Origin: an uncultured Agathobaculum sp. | GTDB lineage: Bacteria > Bacillota > Clostridia > Oscillospirales > Butyricicoccaceae | Direction of reading: 5' to 3' | Assembly (NCBI GenBank): GCA_934504345.1 | Contig: CAKSVR010000003.1 | Location: 39,119-103,118 of the forward strand | DNA length: 64,000 nucleotides | Shown: one piece after another, positions 33,400-41,345 of the stretch | How the letters are laid out: each line of letters starts with the position of its first letter | Numbering within the stretch: the first letter of the stretch is position 1 | The notes under the pieces: model-generated | The model's input: only the letters and a program-made list of their open reading frames with translations | The model's database searches: none | What the model was told of the DNA's origin: nothing | Translations under genes and position numbers: made by a program

Positions 33400-35484
33400 A
33401 TGGCGAATTATCCGGTTAACAAGATCCGTAATGTATGTCTGATGGGTCACGGCGGCGACGGTAAGACCTCGCTGGTCGAGAGCCTGCTCAATATCGCCGG
33501 TGTAACCGACCGCGTCGGCAAGATCGCGGACGGCAACACGGTTTGTGATTTCGATCCCGAGGAGATCAAGCGCAAGTTCTCGATCTCTACGGCAGTTGCA
33601 CCCGTTGAATGGAACGGCTGCAAGATCAATCTGCTCGACACCCCGGGTTTCTTTGATTTTGAGAGCGAAGTACAGTGTGCGCTGCGCGTGGCGGAGTCCG
33701 CCCTTATCGTAGCGACCGGCAAGTCCGGCCCGGGCGTCGGCACCGAAAAGGCATGGGAGCACTGCGAAGAGCACGCTATGCCGCGTATGTTCTACATCTC
33801 CAAGATCGACGAGGAAAACTCGGATTACTATACTTCTCTGCACAAGCTGCAGAAGCAGTTCGGCGTTTCGGTAGCGCCGATCGTTGTCCCGATCTTCGAG
33901 GGCAACCGCGACACCGTCGGCATCGTGGACTGTGTTATCCGCAAGGCATACCGCATGGAAGGCAACAAGCGCGTTGAGATCCCGATCCCGGAGGATATGA
34001 AGGACCGCATCGACCAGCACCGCGCGGCGCTGTGCGAGAATATCGCAGAGCTGAGCGAGGATCTGATGGAGCGTTACTTCGCAGGCGAGGAATTCTCGGA
34101 CGAGGAGCTTATCGCCGGTATCCGTCAGGGCGTGAAGGATCTGGTTATCGCGCCGGTATTCTGCGGCACCGCTGCGACCGGCATCGGCTCGTATGCACTG
34201 CTCAAGGGCATCGCGGACTATATGCCGTCCCCGGATGAAAAGCCCGTTGAAATCTGCGAGGATGAAAGAGGCGAGCTCATCGAGATCAACTGCACGCCGA
34301 ACGGCTCTGCCTGTGTATTTGTATTCAAGACGGTCGCAGACCAGTACGGCCGATTCTCTTACTTTAAGGTTATGTCCGGCGAGGTCAAGCAGGATATGAC
34401 ACTGGTCAACAAGCGTGCCGATGCGAACGAGAAGATGGGCCATATCTTCGAGGTATGCGGCAAAAAGACGACCGAAGTTCCGGTCATCGGCTGCGGCGAC
34501 ATCGGCGCGGTTTCCAAGCTGGTTACGACCAAGACGGGCGACACCCTCTCCATGAGCGTGCGTAAGGTCGAGCTCGAGCCCATTGAGCTCGCACCGCCGT
34601 GCTACACGCAGGCCATCGCGCCCAAGGTAAAGGGTGTTGAGGAGAAGATCTCCACCGGTCTGGCTCGTCTGCACGACGAGGACCCGTCGTTCGATACCGA
34701 GTTCAACGCGGAAACCAAGCAGCACCTGATCTCCGGCGCGGGCGACATCCATCTGGATGTGCTGTGCTCCAAGCTGAAAGACAAGTTCGGTGTTGAGGTC
34801 ACGCTGAGCGACCCGATCGTTCCGTACCGCGAGAAGATCCGCAAGCCGGTAACAGTCGAAGGCAAGCATAAGAAGCAGTCCGGCGGCCACGGTCAGTACG
34901 GCCATGTCAAGATGGAGTTCGCACCGTATGCCGAGGGCGATTATCTGTTCCAGGAGAAGATCTTCGGCGGTTCTGTTCCGAAGAACTTCCATCCGGCAGT
35001 CGATAAGGGCATCCGCGAGGCGATGGAGCACGGCGTTCTGGCCGGCTACCCGATGGTAGGTCTGCGCGCAACGCTGCTCGACGGTTCGTACCACGATGTT
35101 GACTCTAACGAGCTGTCGTTCAAGATGGCAGCCCGTCTGGCCTACAAGGCCGGTATCCCGCAGGCAAATCCGGTTCTGCTCGAGCCTGTCTGCTCGCTCA
35201 AGGTCGTTATCCCGGATTCCTACATGGGTGATGTTATCGGCGATCTGAACAAGCGCCGCGGCCGCATCATGGGCATGAACCCGCTCGACGGCGGCAAGCA
35301 GGAGATCGTTGCCGAGTGCCCGATGGCAGAGCTCGGTGATTACGCCATCAAGCTGCGCTCCATGACACAGGGCAGAGGCTCGTTCGTTTCCCAGTTCGAG
35401 CGCTACGATGAAGCACCGGTTCCGGTACAGGAAAAGGTCATCGCAGAGAACAAGGCCCGTATGGAGGCTCTGAACAAGGAGTAA
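33400..35484 (+). CDS. Elongation factor G-like GTPase (EF-G paralogue)
   Basis: A 694-residue translational GTPase with the five-domain EF-G layout. G1 is GHGGDGKTS (about 16-24). G3 reads DTPGFFDF (80-87), with Phe84 where canonical EF-G has the catalytic His. G4 is SKID (about 134) instead of NKxD. These changes are typical of a conserved EF-G-like subfamily in Firmicutes rather than of the main fusA. The C-terminal domains keep KKQSGGHGQYGHV and RRGRIMGM. Its role is unsettled: a specialised translocation or recycling factor is possible. AGGGGAGTG lies before the ATG. No rpsL/rpsG/tuf neighbours, which also argues against the housekeeping gene. Confidence 0.9.
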   Translation: MANYPVNKIRNVCLMGHGGDGKTSLVESLLNIAGVTDRVGKIADGNTVCDFDPEEIKRKFSISTAVAPVEWNGCKINLLDTPGFFDFESEVQCALRVAESALIVATGKSGPGVGTEKAWEHCEEHAMPRMFYISKIDEENSDYYTSLHKLQKQFGVSVAPIVVPIFEGNRDTVGIVDCVIRKAYRMEGNKRVEIPIPEDMKDRIDQHRAALCENIAELSEDLMERYFAGEEFSDEELIAGIRQGVKDLVIAPVFCGTAATGIGSYALLKGIADYMPSPDEKPVEICEDERGELIEINCTPNGSACVFVFKTVADQYGRFSYFKVMSGEVKQDMTLVNKRADANEKMGHIFEVCGKKTTEVPVIGCGDIGAVSKLVTTKTGDTLSMSVRKVELEPIELAPPCYTQAIAPKVKGVEEKISTGLARLHDEDPSFDTEFNAETKQHLISGAGDIHLDVLCSKLKDKFGVEVTLSDPIVPYREKIRKPVTVEGKHKKQSGGHGQYGHVKMEFAPYAEGDYLFQEKIFGGSVPKNFHPAVDKGIREAMEHGVLAGYPMVGLRATLLDGSYHDVDSNELSFKMAARLAYKAGIPQANPVLLEPVCSLKVVIPDSYMGDVIGDLNKRRGRIMGMNPLDGGKQEIVAECPMAELGDYAIKLRSMTQGRGSFVSQFERYDEAPVPVQEKVIAENKARMEALNKE

Positions 35485-35502
35485 TCCTTACATCTGAATA
35501 GA

Positions 35503-35536
35503 AAAACCGGCTGCGGGAGCAGCCGGTTTTCTTTTG
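35503..35536 (+). terminator. Terminator of the EF-G-like gene
   Basis: AAAACCGGCTGC pairs perfectly with GCAGCCGGTTTT around GGGA, then CTTTT. Confidence 0.92.
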
Positions 35537-35733
35537 GGAGGAAATACTGCGGCAGTATTCAAGTGATGCAAACGAGTTTTGTCAGCATACGCAGTTTCCG
35601 GGCGGCAGCGTATTGCTCCGCGCCTCGTCTGCACTAGAGAAGGATTTCCGCGAAGTCGAAAATCAAAATTTTCTACGTCAAAAACGGTGGCTTTTGAACC
35701 ATATTTTTTGTACGCCGAGTCTAACTCGACCAC
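35537..35733. other. Gene-free spacer
   Basis: About 200 bases with no reading frame that has a ribosome binding site. AATACTGC/GCAGTATT near 35546 is a short palindrome. Nothing else was recognised. Confidence 0.4.
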
Positions 35734-35762
35734 TGGACGGATGCACAAAAATATGCTACAAT
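35734..35762 (+). promoter_or_regulatory. Promoter of the flavodiiron gene
   Basis: TGGACG, a 17-base spacer and TACAAT; about 30 bases before the ATG. Confidence 0.6.
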
Positions 35763-35793
35763 TTAGATAGAAATTACACGGAGGTGTCGTGCG

Positions 35794-36999
35794 ATGCACA
35801 GTACCAGAAAGGTCAAGGATGATCTCATTTATGTTGGCGGCAGCGACCGCCGCCTGAGCCGCTTTGAAAATTTGTTCCCGATCCCCAAGGGCGTATCCTA
35901 TAACAGCTATGTGATGCTGGACGAAAAGACCGTGCTGTTTGACACGGCGGACGAGTCTATCAGCCGTCAGTATATCGAAAATGTCGTTCATGCGCTGAAC
36001 GGCCGCCCGCTGGACTACATGATCGTTCAGCATATGGAGCCCGATCACTGCGCGATGATCGACGATATGCTGCGCCGCTATCCGGAGGCGAAGATGGTTT
36101 GCAGCGCCAAGGCTGTCGGTATGTTCGCGCAGTTCTACGGCACGGACGTTGCCGCGCGTGCGCTGGTCGTCAAGGAGGGCGATAAGCTGTCCACGGGCGC
36201 GCATACGCTGCACTTTGTCATGGCGCCGATGGTACACTGGCCGGAAGTTATGGTGACTTACGACGAAAAGGACAAGATCCTGTTCTCCGCCGATGCATTC
36301 GGCACGTTCGGTGCGCTGTCCGGCAACATTTTCGATGACGAGATCACGTTCGACACCACTTGGATGAACGATGCCCGCCGCTATTACACCAACATCGTCG
36401 GCAAGTACGGCGTACAGGTGCAGGCGCTGCTCAAAAAGGCCGCTGCGCTCGATATTGAGATGATCTGTCCGCTGCACGGCCCGATCTGGCGCAAGGATCT
36501 CGGCCTGCTGCTTGAGAAATACCAGAAGTGGAGCACCTACGAGCCGGAGGACAAGACGGTGATGATCGCCTACGCGACCATGTACGGCAACACCGAGAAC
36601 GCCGCAAACGTGCTCGCCGGTATGCTGGCTGACAAGGGCGTGAAGAACATTGCGATGTACGATGTTTCCGAAACCGACGTTTCCGAGCTGGTAGCCGAGA
36701 GCTTCCGGTGCAGCCATCTGGTGCTCGCCGCGCCGACCTATAACAGCGGCATCCAGCCCAAGATGGAGGCGTACCTGTCCGACATCAAGGCGCTGAACCT
36801 CCAGAACCGCACGGTGGCCGTCATCGACAACGGCACATGGGCGGCTACGGCTGGCAAGCAGATGATCGGTATGCTCGAGGGCATGAAGAACATGACCATT
36901 CTCGAGAATCCCATCTCCATCAAGTCCGCGCTGGCGGAGAATCAGCTGGGCGCACTCGAGGCGCTGGCTGACGAGCTGGCAAAGCAGGTCAACGGCTAA
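35794..36999 (+). CDS. Flavodiiron protein (FprA-type oxygen/NO reductase)
   Basis: A 401-residue cytoplasmic enzyme that reduces O2 to water (or NO to N2O) in anaerobes, protecting oxygen-sensitive enzymes such as the pyruvate:ferredoxin oxidoreductase nearby. The N-terminal metallo-beta-lactamase-like domain has the diiron ligands in HMEPDH (about 80-85), MVHWPEVM, SADAFG and CPLHGPIWR. The C-terminal flavodoxin domain (about 250-401) has the FMN loop ATMYGNTE and TYNSG. GGAGGTG lies 8 bases before the ATG. It ends 15 bases before the first terminator copy of the repeat element at 37039. Confidence 0.95.
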   Translation: MHSTRKVKDDLIYVGGSDRRLSRFENLFPIPKGVSYNSYVMLDEKTVLFDTADESISRQYIENVVHALNGRPLDYMIVQHMEPDHCAMIDDMLRRYPEAKMVCSAKAVGMFAQFYGTDVAARALVVKEGDKLSTGAHTLHFVMAPMVHWPEVMVTYDEKDKILFSADAFGTFGALSGNIFDDEITFDTTWMNDARRYYTNIVGKYGVQVQALLKKAAALDIEMICPLHGPIWRKDLGLLLEKYQKWSTYEPEDKTVMIAYATMYGNTENAANVLAGMLADKGVKNIAMYDVSETDVSELVAESFRCSHLVLAAPTYNSGIQPKMEAYLSDIKALNLQNRTVAVIDNGTWAATAGKQMIGMLEGMKNMTILENPISIKSALAENQLGALEALADELAKQVNG

Positions 37000-37013
37000 G
37001 ATCGCAGAGAAAA

Positions 37014-37038
37014 AAGACTGCCGCAGTGCGGCAGTCTT
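37014..37038 (+). terminator. Terminator stem of the flavodiiron gene, copy T1 (no T-tract)
   Basis: A perfect palindrome AAGACTGCCGCA-G-TGCGGCAGTCTT. The T-run expected after it is replaced by AGACTGTCGCG, the left end of the repeat element. The intact version, with T's, is at 37298. Confidence 0.8.
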
Positions 37039-37297
37039 AGACTGTCGCGAAACCACGGTTTCGCCGACAAGCAGGAACGGACCGTGGGCCGTTCCAAAGT
37101 CGTCCGAAAGTTCCCATACGGAAACTTTTTCCCTCTTAAGGTATAAAAACCGGCGCTATCCTTGCGCGGCTTCTCGGCCGCGCTGCGCGGATACACGCTC
37201 CCGGTTTTTATGAATTTGCAAAGCAAATTCTATTTAACGCGCGCTGCCGCGCGATTATGGTAAAATTAGTTCAATACTGACTTCTTTGACAAACTGG
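37039..37297 (+). repeat. Hairpin-chain element inserted between two terminator copies, copy 1
   Basis: About 259 bases, no coding frame. Hairpins follow in series: GTCGcGaAACC/GGTTTCgCCGAC, GGAACGG/CCGTTCC, AAAGTTCCC-type, a terminator-like AAAACCG/CGGTTTTT, GAATTTGC/GCAAATTC and CGCGCG/CGCGCG. It matches the element at 39134 along its length (most positions identical), with one extra ~37-base GC-rich piece around 37154-37194. Both ends abut copies of the local terminator palindrome. Ends are loosely inverted (GRCTGTCGCGAAA and the complement of TTTGACAARCTG). Confidence 0.8.
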
Positions 37298-37326
37298 GAC
37301 TGCCGCAGTGCGGCAGTCTTTTTTGT
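37298..37326 (+). terminator. Terminator copy T2, with T-tract
   Basis: Repeats the 21-base palindrome GACTGCCGCAGTGCGGCAGTC of T1 and is followed by TTTTTTTG, so it is the functional copy. Confidence 0.85.
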
Positions 37327-37455
37327 TGTTCGCGGATACGCCGCGCCGCAGTTCTGCGTGTAAAATCTGAATATGCACAAAAGCACAGTGAAAAAAGCAG
37401 AAAATCGCAGAAACTCCATGCGGTAAAACCGCAGAAAAACCGCACGGCGGACAGC
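37327..37455. other. Gene-free spacer
   Basis: No coding frame supported. Short hairpins such as GCGGTaaaACCGC (37420) are present. The terminator at 37456 implies something may be transcribed here. Confidence 0.35.
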
Positions 37456-37484
37456 AGAGAGCACAGGCAGGTGCTCTCTTTTTG
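37456..37484 (+). terminator. Terminator hairpin without an obvious gene
   Basis: AGAGAGCAC pairs with GTGCTCTCT around AGGCAG, followed by TTTTTGC. It may end an untranslated RNA starting in 37327-37455. Confidence 0.7.
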
Positions 37485-37708
37485 CTTTGCAAATACCGAC
37501 GAAAACAGTCGTAATAACGGCGAAAATCGAATGGATGTTCTGCTTATCGTCAGGAAAAGTGAAATGCGTTAGGGAAGAAACTGGAATGCAGGCCAAAAAA
37601 ACACGTTCAAAACACGGAAAAGTGGCATGAAAATCCCGGACGAAAAAACAGATTTTTTGTGCGAACAGTGAAAATTTAAGCTTTTAGTGAAATTCACTTA
37701 AAAATATG

Positions 37709-37736
37709 TTGCATAATGTGGCAATAGTGCTATGAT
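37709..37736 (+). promoter_or_regulatory. Promoter of the glycosyltransferase gene
   Basis: TTGCAT, a 16-base spacer and TATGAT. Between the terminator at 37456 and this site I see no gene. Confidence 0.65.
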
Positions 37737-37801
37737 AGTACGAGGGCAAACGACCCACCATATAGAGAGAAAATCCATAGGAGAAGAAACGAGGAATCTT
37801 T

Positions 37802-39082
37802 ATGCTTCGGTTTTTGGAGAGCCTGCAATTCGTATTGTTTGTGTTCTTTACTGCGGCGTATGCGTACCAGATTTTTTATCTGCTGGTCGGCCTTTTGGGA
37901 AAGCAGCGCACCGGCGTGGAAAAGGCCACGCTGCACCGCTATGCAGCAGTTATTTCGGCACGCAATGAATCCGGCGTTATCGGGCGATTGATACGCACCT
38001 TAAAGGAGCAGGATTATCCATCCGAGCTGCTGGATGTTATCGTCATCGCGGATAACTGCACGGATAACACCGCCGAGGTGGCGCGGAATGCGGGCGCCAT
38101 CGTCTACGAGCGCTTCAACAAGGTGCGGGTCGGCAAGGGCTACGCGCTGGACTACCTGTTCCACCACATCTTCGACGATATGGGCGAGGATGCATACGAT
38201 GCGTTTTTCGTATTCGATGCGGATAATATCGTTGATCGTCAGTTCGTCCGCGAGATGAACAAGATGTACGACACCGGTGAGTATTCCGCACTCACCAGCT
38301 ACCGCAATTCGCAGAACTTCTGCGCGAACTGGATCTCCGCAGGCTACGCTCTGTGGTTCCTGCGCGAGTCGCGCTTCCTCAACCGTCCGCGCACCAGCCT
38401 CGGTGTGAACTGTGCGGTTTCCGGCACGGGCTTTCTGATCTCGGCCGATGTGCTCCGTGAGGAAGGCGGCTGGAATTATCACCTGCTGACCGAGGACATC
38501 GAGTTCTCCATCGCCAGTGCGATACGCGGCCGGAGGATCGGCTACTGCGGCGCGGCGATGATCTACGACGAGCAGCCCGAGAACTTCCACCAGTCGTGGG
38601 TGCAGCGCCTGCGCTGGAGCAAGGGCTTCTATCAGGTCGATGCGAAGTACACCGGCGCACTGCTGCGCGGCTGTACGCGCGGCGGCAGAGAGGGTATGTC
38701 CTGCTATGATATGCTGATGACGGTCGCACCGTGCAATCTGGTCACGATTGCCATGCTGCTCATCGCCGTGGGTCTGTGTGTGGTCAGCTTCACCCAGCCG
38801 GCCTTTATTACATACCGCGTGATCCGTATGCTGGGCCGCATCCTGATGCTGACGTTCCGCGGCATCATATTGAGCCTGTTCGCGTTCGGCACGATAACGA
38901 TGATCGCCGAGTGGAAGCGCATCGCCGGTTCGGCGCGGAAAAAGGTGCTGTACACCTTTACGTTCCCGTTCTTCATGCTCACTTACATTCCGATCTCGAT
39001 CGCCGCTCTGGTCGGCAAGGTCGAGTGGAAGCCTATCCAGCACGGCATTGCCAAGGTGCAGGAGGAGCGCGAGAGCGCATAA
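37802..39082 (+). CDS. Membrane-bound family 2 glycosyltransferase
   Basis: A 426-residue processive-type GT2 enzyme related to NodC, hyaluronan and poly-GlcNAc synthases. One N-terminal membrane helix (about 5-32) precedes the catalytic domain: VISARNES, nucleotide-binding Asp in DNCTDNT, FDADN (about 138-142), TED (about 230) and the QRLRW signature (about 269) of processive synthases. Three or more C-terminal helices (about 300-410) form the channel. It probably makes a cell-surface polysaccharide from a UDP-sugar; the sugar is unknown. A GAGGAA lies upstream of the ATG. No other exopolysaccharide gene is adjacent. Confidence 0.9.
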   Translation: MLRFLESLQFVLFVFFTAAYAYQIFYLLVGLLGKQRTGVEKATLHRYAAVISARNESGVIGRLIRTLKEQDYPSELLDVIVIADNCTDNTAEVARNAGAIVYERFNKVRVGKGYALDYLFHHIFDDMGEDAYDAFFVFDADNIVDRQFVREMNKMYDTGEYSALTSYRNSQNFCANWISAGYALWFLRESRFLNRPRTSLGVNCAVSGTGFLISADVLREEGGWNYHLLTEDIEFSIASAIRGRRIGYCGAAMIYDEQPENFHQSWVQRLRWSKGFYQVDAKYTGALLRGCTRGGREGMSCYDMLMTVAPCNLVTIAMLLIAVGLCVVSFTQPAFITYRVIRMLGRILMLTFRGIILSLFAFGTITMIAEWKRIAGSARKKVLYTFTFPFFMLTYIPISIAALVGKVEWKPIQHGIAKVQEERESA

Positions 39083-39101
39083 CCGAAAAGCGAAATATCA
39101 C

Positions 39102-39133
39102 AAAACCCGCCGCAGAGCTCTGCGGCGGGTTTT
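39102..39133 (+). terminator. Terminator of the glycosyltransferase gene, copy T1
   Basis: AAAACCCGCCGCAGA pairs with TCTGCGGCGGGTTTT. The downstream T-run is broken by GGCTGTCGCG, the left end of the repeat element. Confidence 0.85.
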
Positions 39134-39353
39134 GGCTGTCGCGAAACCACGGTTTCTCCGACAAGCAGGAACGGACCGTAGGCCGTTCCAAAGTCGTCCA
39201 AAAGTTCCCGTACGGAAACTTTTTCCCTCTTAAGGTATAAAAACCGAGATACACGCTCCCGGTTTTTATGAATTTGCTAAGCAAATTCTATTTAACGCGC
39301 GCTGCCGCGCGATATGATAAAATTGGTTCAATACAGACTTTTTTGACAAGCTG
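39134..39353 (+). repeat. Hairpin-chain element inserted between two terminator copies, copy 2
   Basis: About 220 bases, the same family and orientation as 37039-37297 but lacking its extra ~37-base piece. The same hairpins appear in the same order, including AAAGTTCCCGTACGGAAACTTT, GAATTTGC/GCAAATTC and CGCGCG/CGCGCG. Again both ends abut copies of the local terminator, here of quite different sequence from that at 37014. Confidence 0.8.
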
Positions 39354-39386
39354 AACCCGCCGCAGAGTTCTGCGGCGGGTTTTCTT
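39354..39386 (+). terminator. Terminator copy T2 of the glycosyltransferase gene
   Basis: AACCCGCCGCAGA pairs with TCTGCGGCGGGTT, then TTCTTTG. It differs from T1 by one base in the loop region. Confidence 0.85.
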
Positions 39387-39519
39387 TGCGGTTTGGGCGG
39401 TGCGGAATGGAGAATGAATGTTGAGATTGACAGTTAGCCGTTGCTTATGGGAGATATGCACAACGTAAAATCATATGCGGTACACTGCCTGTCCTATGGG
39501 GATACATTGTGCAATTCGG

Positions 39520-39636
39520 AGGGGAGCGGCGGGGTGAGGTCACCCCGCACTACGGAATAAGGCTGTCGTTGTGGTGCATATGTAAAAATTAGCATAATTT
39601 ATCTTGTAGGGCGGGATGACCCCATCCCGCCGTTCA
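39520..39636. repeat. GGGATGACCCC palindromic repeat, copy 2
   Basis: GCGGGGTGA pairs with TCACCCCGC near 39530. Then TTGTAGGGCGGGATG pairs with CATCCCGCC near 39603-39632. The latter is the reverse of the right end of copy 1 (10050-10086). The surrounding 39387-39820 has no supported gene. Confidence 0.6.
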
Positions 39637-39823
39637 CTAAGTTATTGATAATAGTGAAGAGTGAATTGTTCGCCCGTAAACGCCGCACAGGCGGTCGTGC
39701 AGGTTCGGCGTATACTTTGACGTATGAATGCTGAAACGCCGCCACACGCCATTCTGATGCGAAATACAAAACGCGATTCTGCTGCGCCGGATATTCTCTT
39801 GCCTGAGAGGGGAAAACGGGCAC

Positions 39824-39855
39824 AAAAAAAGAGCTGTGCGGCTGCACAGCTCTTT
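39824..39855 (-). terminator. Terminator of the 3D-domain gene
   Basis: Read leftward, AAGAGCTGTGC pairs with GCACAGCTCTT and runs into seven T's. Confidence 0.92.
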
Positions 39856-39861
39856 CGGTTT

Positions 39862-40569
39862 TTACTTGAGCAGATATACGTTTGCGTATTGCACGCCGAG
39901 CTCATTTGCACGCTCGTGCGTGGAAACCGCAATGTCGATCTTGTTGCCCTTGATGGCGCCGCCGGTGTCCTCGGCAACGAACACGCCGTAGCCCTCGATG
40001 AATACGCGGCTGCCCAGCGGGATGACGGACGGGTCTACCGCAATGGTGCGTCCCTCGGTAAGCGAAGTGCCGGAGGCGGTCATGGCCAGATTGTTGCCGT
40101 TGCAGGCAACGCAGTCATCGTAGAAGGTCAGTTTATAATTGCCGAGCGCAGTTGCGTTTGCCTTGATGGCATCGCTTGCAAGGTACGCAGTCGAATACGC
40201 TACCGTGCGGGTGACGGATGCGGCATCCAGCAGCTGCTTGTATTCAGCGGCCTTGCGTGCAGCCTCCTGCTTGGCGGCTTCTTCAGCGGCCTTGGCAGCG
40301 GCTTCCTTTTCCTGCTGAGCCTTGGCGGCCGCTTCCTGCTGCGCCTTTGCTGCGGCGGCAGCCGCAGATGCGGAGCGAGCGCGGGCCAGAGCCTGCTCGG
40401 CGGTGGAGATCTCGGCAGAGGTGAGTACCGTGCCGACGGAATGGTTCAGGTTGGAAGAGAGTACCGCAACCGGCTGATCCAGTGCCGCAGCGCCCATCGT
40501 TGCAATCGAGCCCACAGTGAAAGTCGCGGCGAGCAACATGGCAGCGTGCTTACGCAGAGAAATAGACAT
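39862..40569 (-). CDS. Secreted 3D-domain (MltA-like) cell-wall protein
   Basis: A 235-residue exported protein. A signal peptide (about 1-29, MSISLRKHAAMLLAATFTVG) is followed by an Ala/Glu/Lys-rich coiled-coil region (about 55-115) and a C-terminal 3D domain (about 150-235), named for its three Asp: DPSVIPLGS, AEDTGGAIKGNKIDIAV. The 3D domain is the MltA-like double-psi barrel of peptidoglycan lytic enzymes such as YocH, YabE and Rpf-like proteins. It probably cleaves or binds peptidoglycan. ATG 40569 is preceded by GGAG at about 12 bases. A 115-base structured leader and a consensus promoter lie upstream. Confidence 0.88.
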   Translation of the reverse strand: MSISLRKHAAMLLAATFTVGSIATMGAAALDQPVAVLSSNLNHSVGTVLTSAEISTAEQALARARSASAAAAAAKAQQEAAAKAQQEKEAAAKAAEEAAKQEAARKAAEYKQLLDAASVTRTVAYSTAYLASDAIKANATALGNYKLTFYDDCVACNGNNLAMTASGTSLTEGRTIAVDPSVIPLGSRVFIEGYGVFVAEDTGGAIKGNKIDIAVSTHERANELGVQYANVYLLK

Positions 40570-40691
40570 TTGTGTTACACTCCTAACATGGCGAAAACCC
40601 TGTGGGAACACGTTCCGCACGCCGGAAAATACCGGCCGGGCTTTCTGGGTTGTTACTGTTTTGTTTGCGTTCTGTTTCCGAACTGTAACCA

Positions 40692-40720
40692 ATCATACTG
40701 CATCATCGCGGATTTGTCAA
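40692..40720 (-). promoter_or_regulatory. Promoter of the 3D-domain gene
   Basis: On the minus strand perfect TTGACA, a 17-base spacer and TATGAT. The 5' leader (about 115 bases) has GTTAC/GTAAC and CCGG-type hairpins and may be regulatory. Confidence 0.85.
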
Positions 40721-41075
40721 ACGGTTTCACTGAATTTTGTGCACTTTTCACAGAGTTCACAAAGGAATTTCGGTGAAGTGTATGGAGAATTCGGGCAAAA
40801 ATAACGGTTTTCGCGGTTAGCCGTGTCAAATGCCGGACAGGCGGAAGGTTACAAAACGCCGTATTTCGACACGGGTGGGGAATACAGTATGCACACTCGC
40901 ATCCTGCCGTATGCAAAGTGGGGAATACGGGAAAAAGAACGTGCGGACAGGCCGTATTTTCACACGGTTTTTCCATCATACTAAGCACAGCAGAGCGGGC
41001 ACGGCGCAGGCCCGCAGGCTGCGCGCACAGCCGCCTGAACGAGCCCGCCGAACCGCCGCCGGCGGCAAAAACGGC
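40721..41075. other. Gene-free spacer with short direct repeats
   Basis: GCCGTATTTCGACACGG (40857) recurs as GCCGTATTTTCACACGG (40949), and GTGGGGAATAC occurs at both 40876 and 40918. No coding frame is supported. Confidence 0.45.
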
Positions 41076-41266
41076 TTTACATTCCCGGCTGTCTGTGGTA
41101 TGCTAATAATAAGTGTTTGCAGTCCGCGTGGGAATGCGCTGTACCATTCACAGCGAAAACGGACCGCATCGCATGGGAAATCGTTTGCAGCGCCGGTGTG
41201 TTTTCGGGCCGCAGACAGATTACATATTGTGGATAAAGACAGACGGGATCGCATGGTCTGTCTTTT
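41076..41266 (+). ncRNA. Candidate small RNA or terminated leader upstream of rnj
   Basis: A promoter (TTTACA, 17-base spacer, TATGCT, 41076-41104) is followed by ~155 bases with nested pairing (GTCCG/CGGAC enclosing CGCTGT/ACAGCG near 41120-41163). It ends at an intrinsic terminator, AAAGACAGAC/GTCTGTCTTT plus T (41235-41266), before the rnj start. It is either a stand-alone small RNA or an attenuated rnj leader. No other rnj promoter was recognised between 41266 and 41346. Confidence 0.45.
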
Positions 41267-41345
41267 CAGAGAAAGCGGAAACGAAATCCGCGTACATCGT
41301 ACATACGAATACTAACTTCGGATAAAGGAAAGTGATAACACTATT

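Noticed and set aside
37039..37297. Group IIC intron remnant at a terminator
   Set aside because: These introns target terminators too, but no domain V-like 34-base hairpin or reverse-transcriptase piece is visible, and introns do not duplicate the stem.
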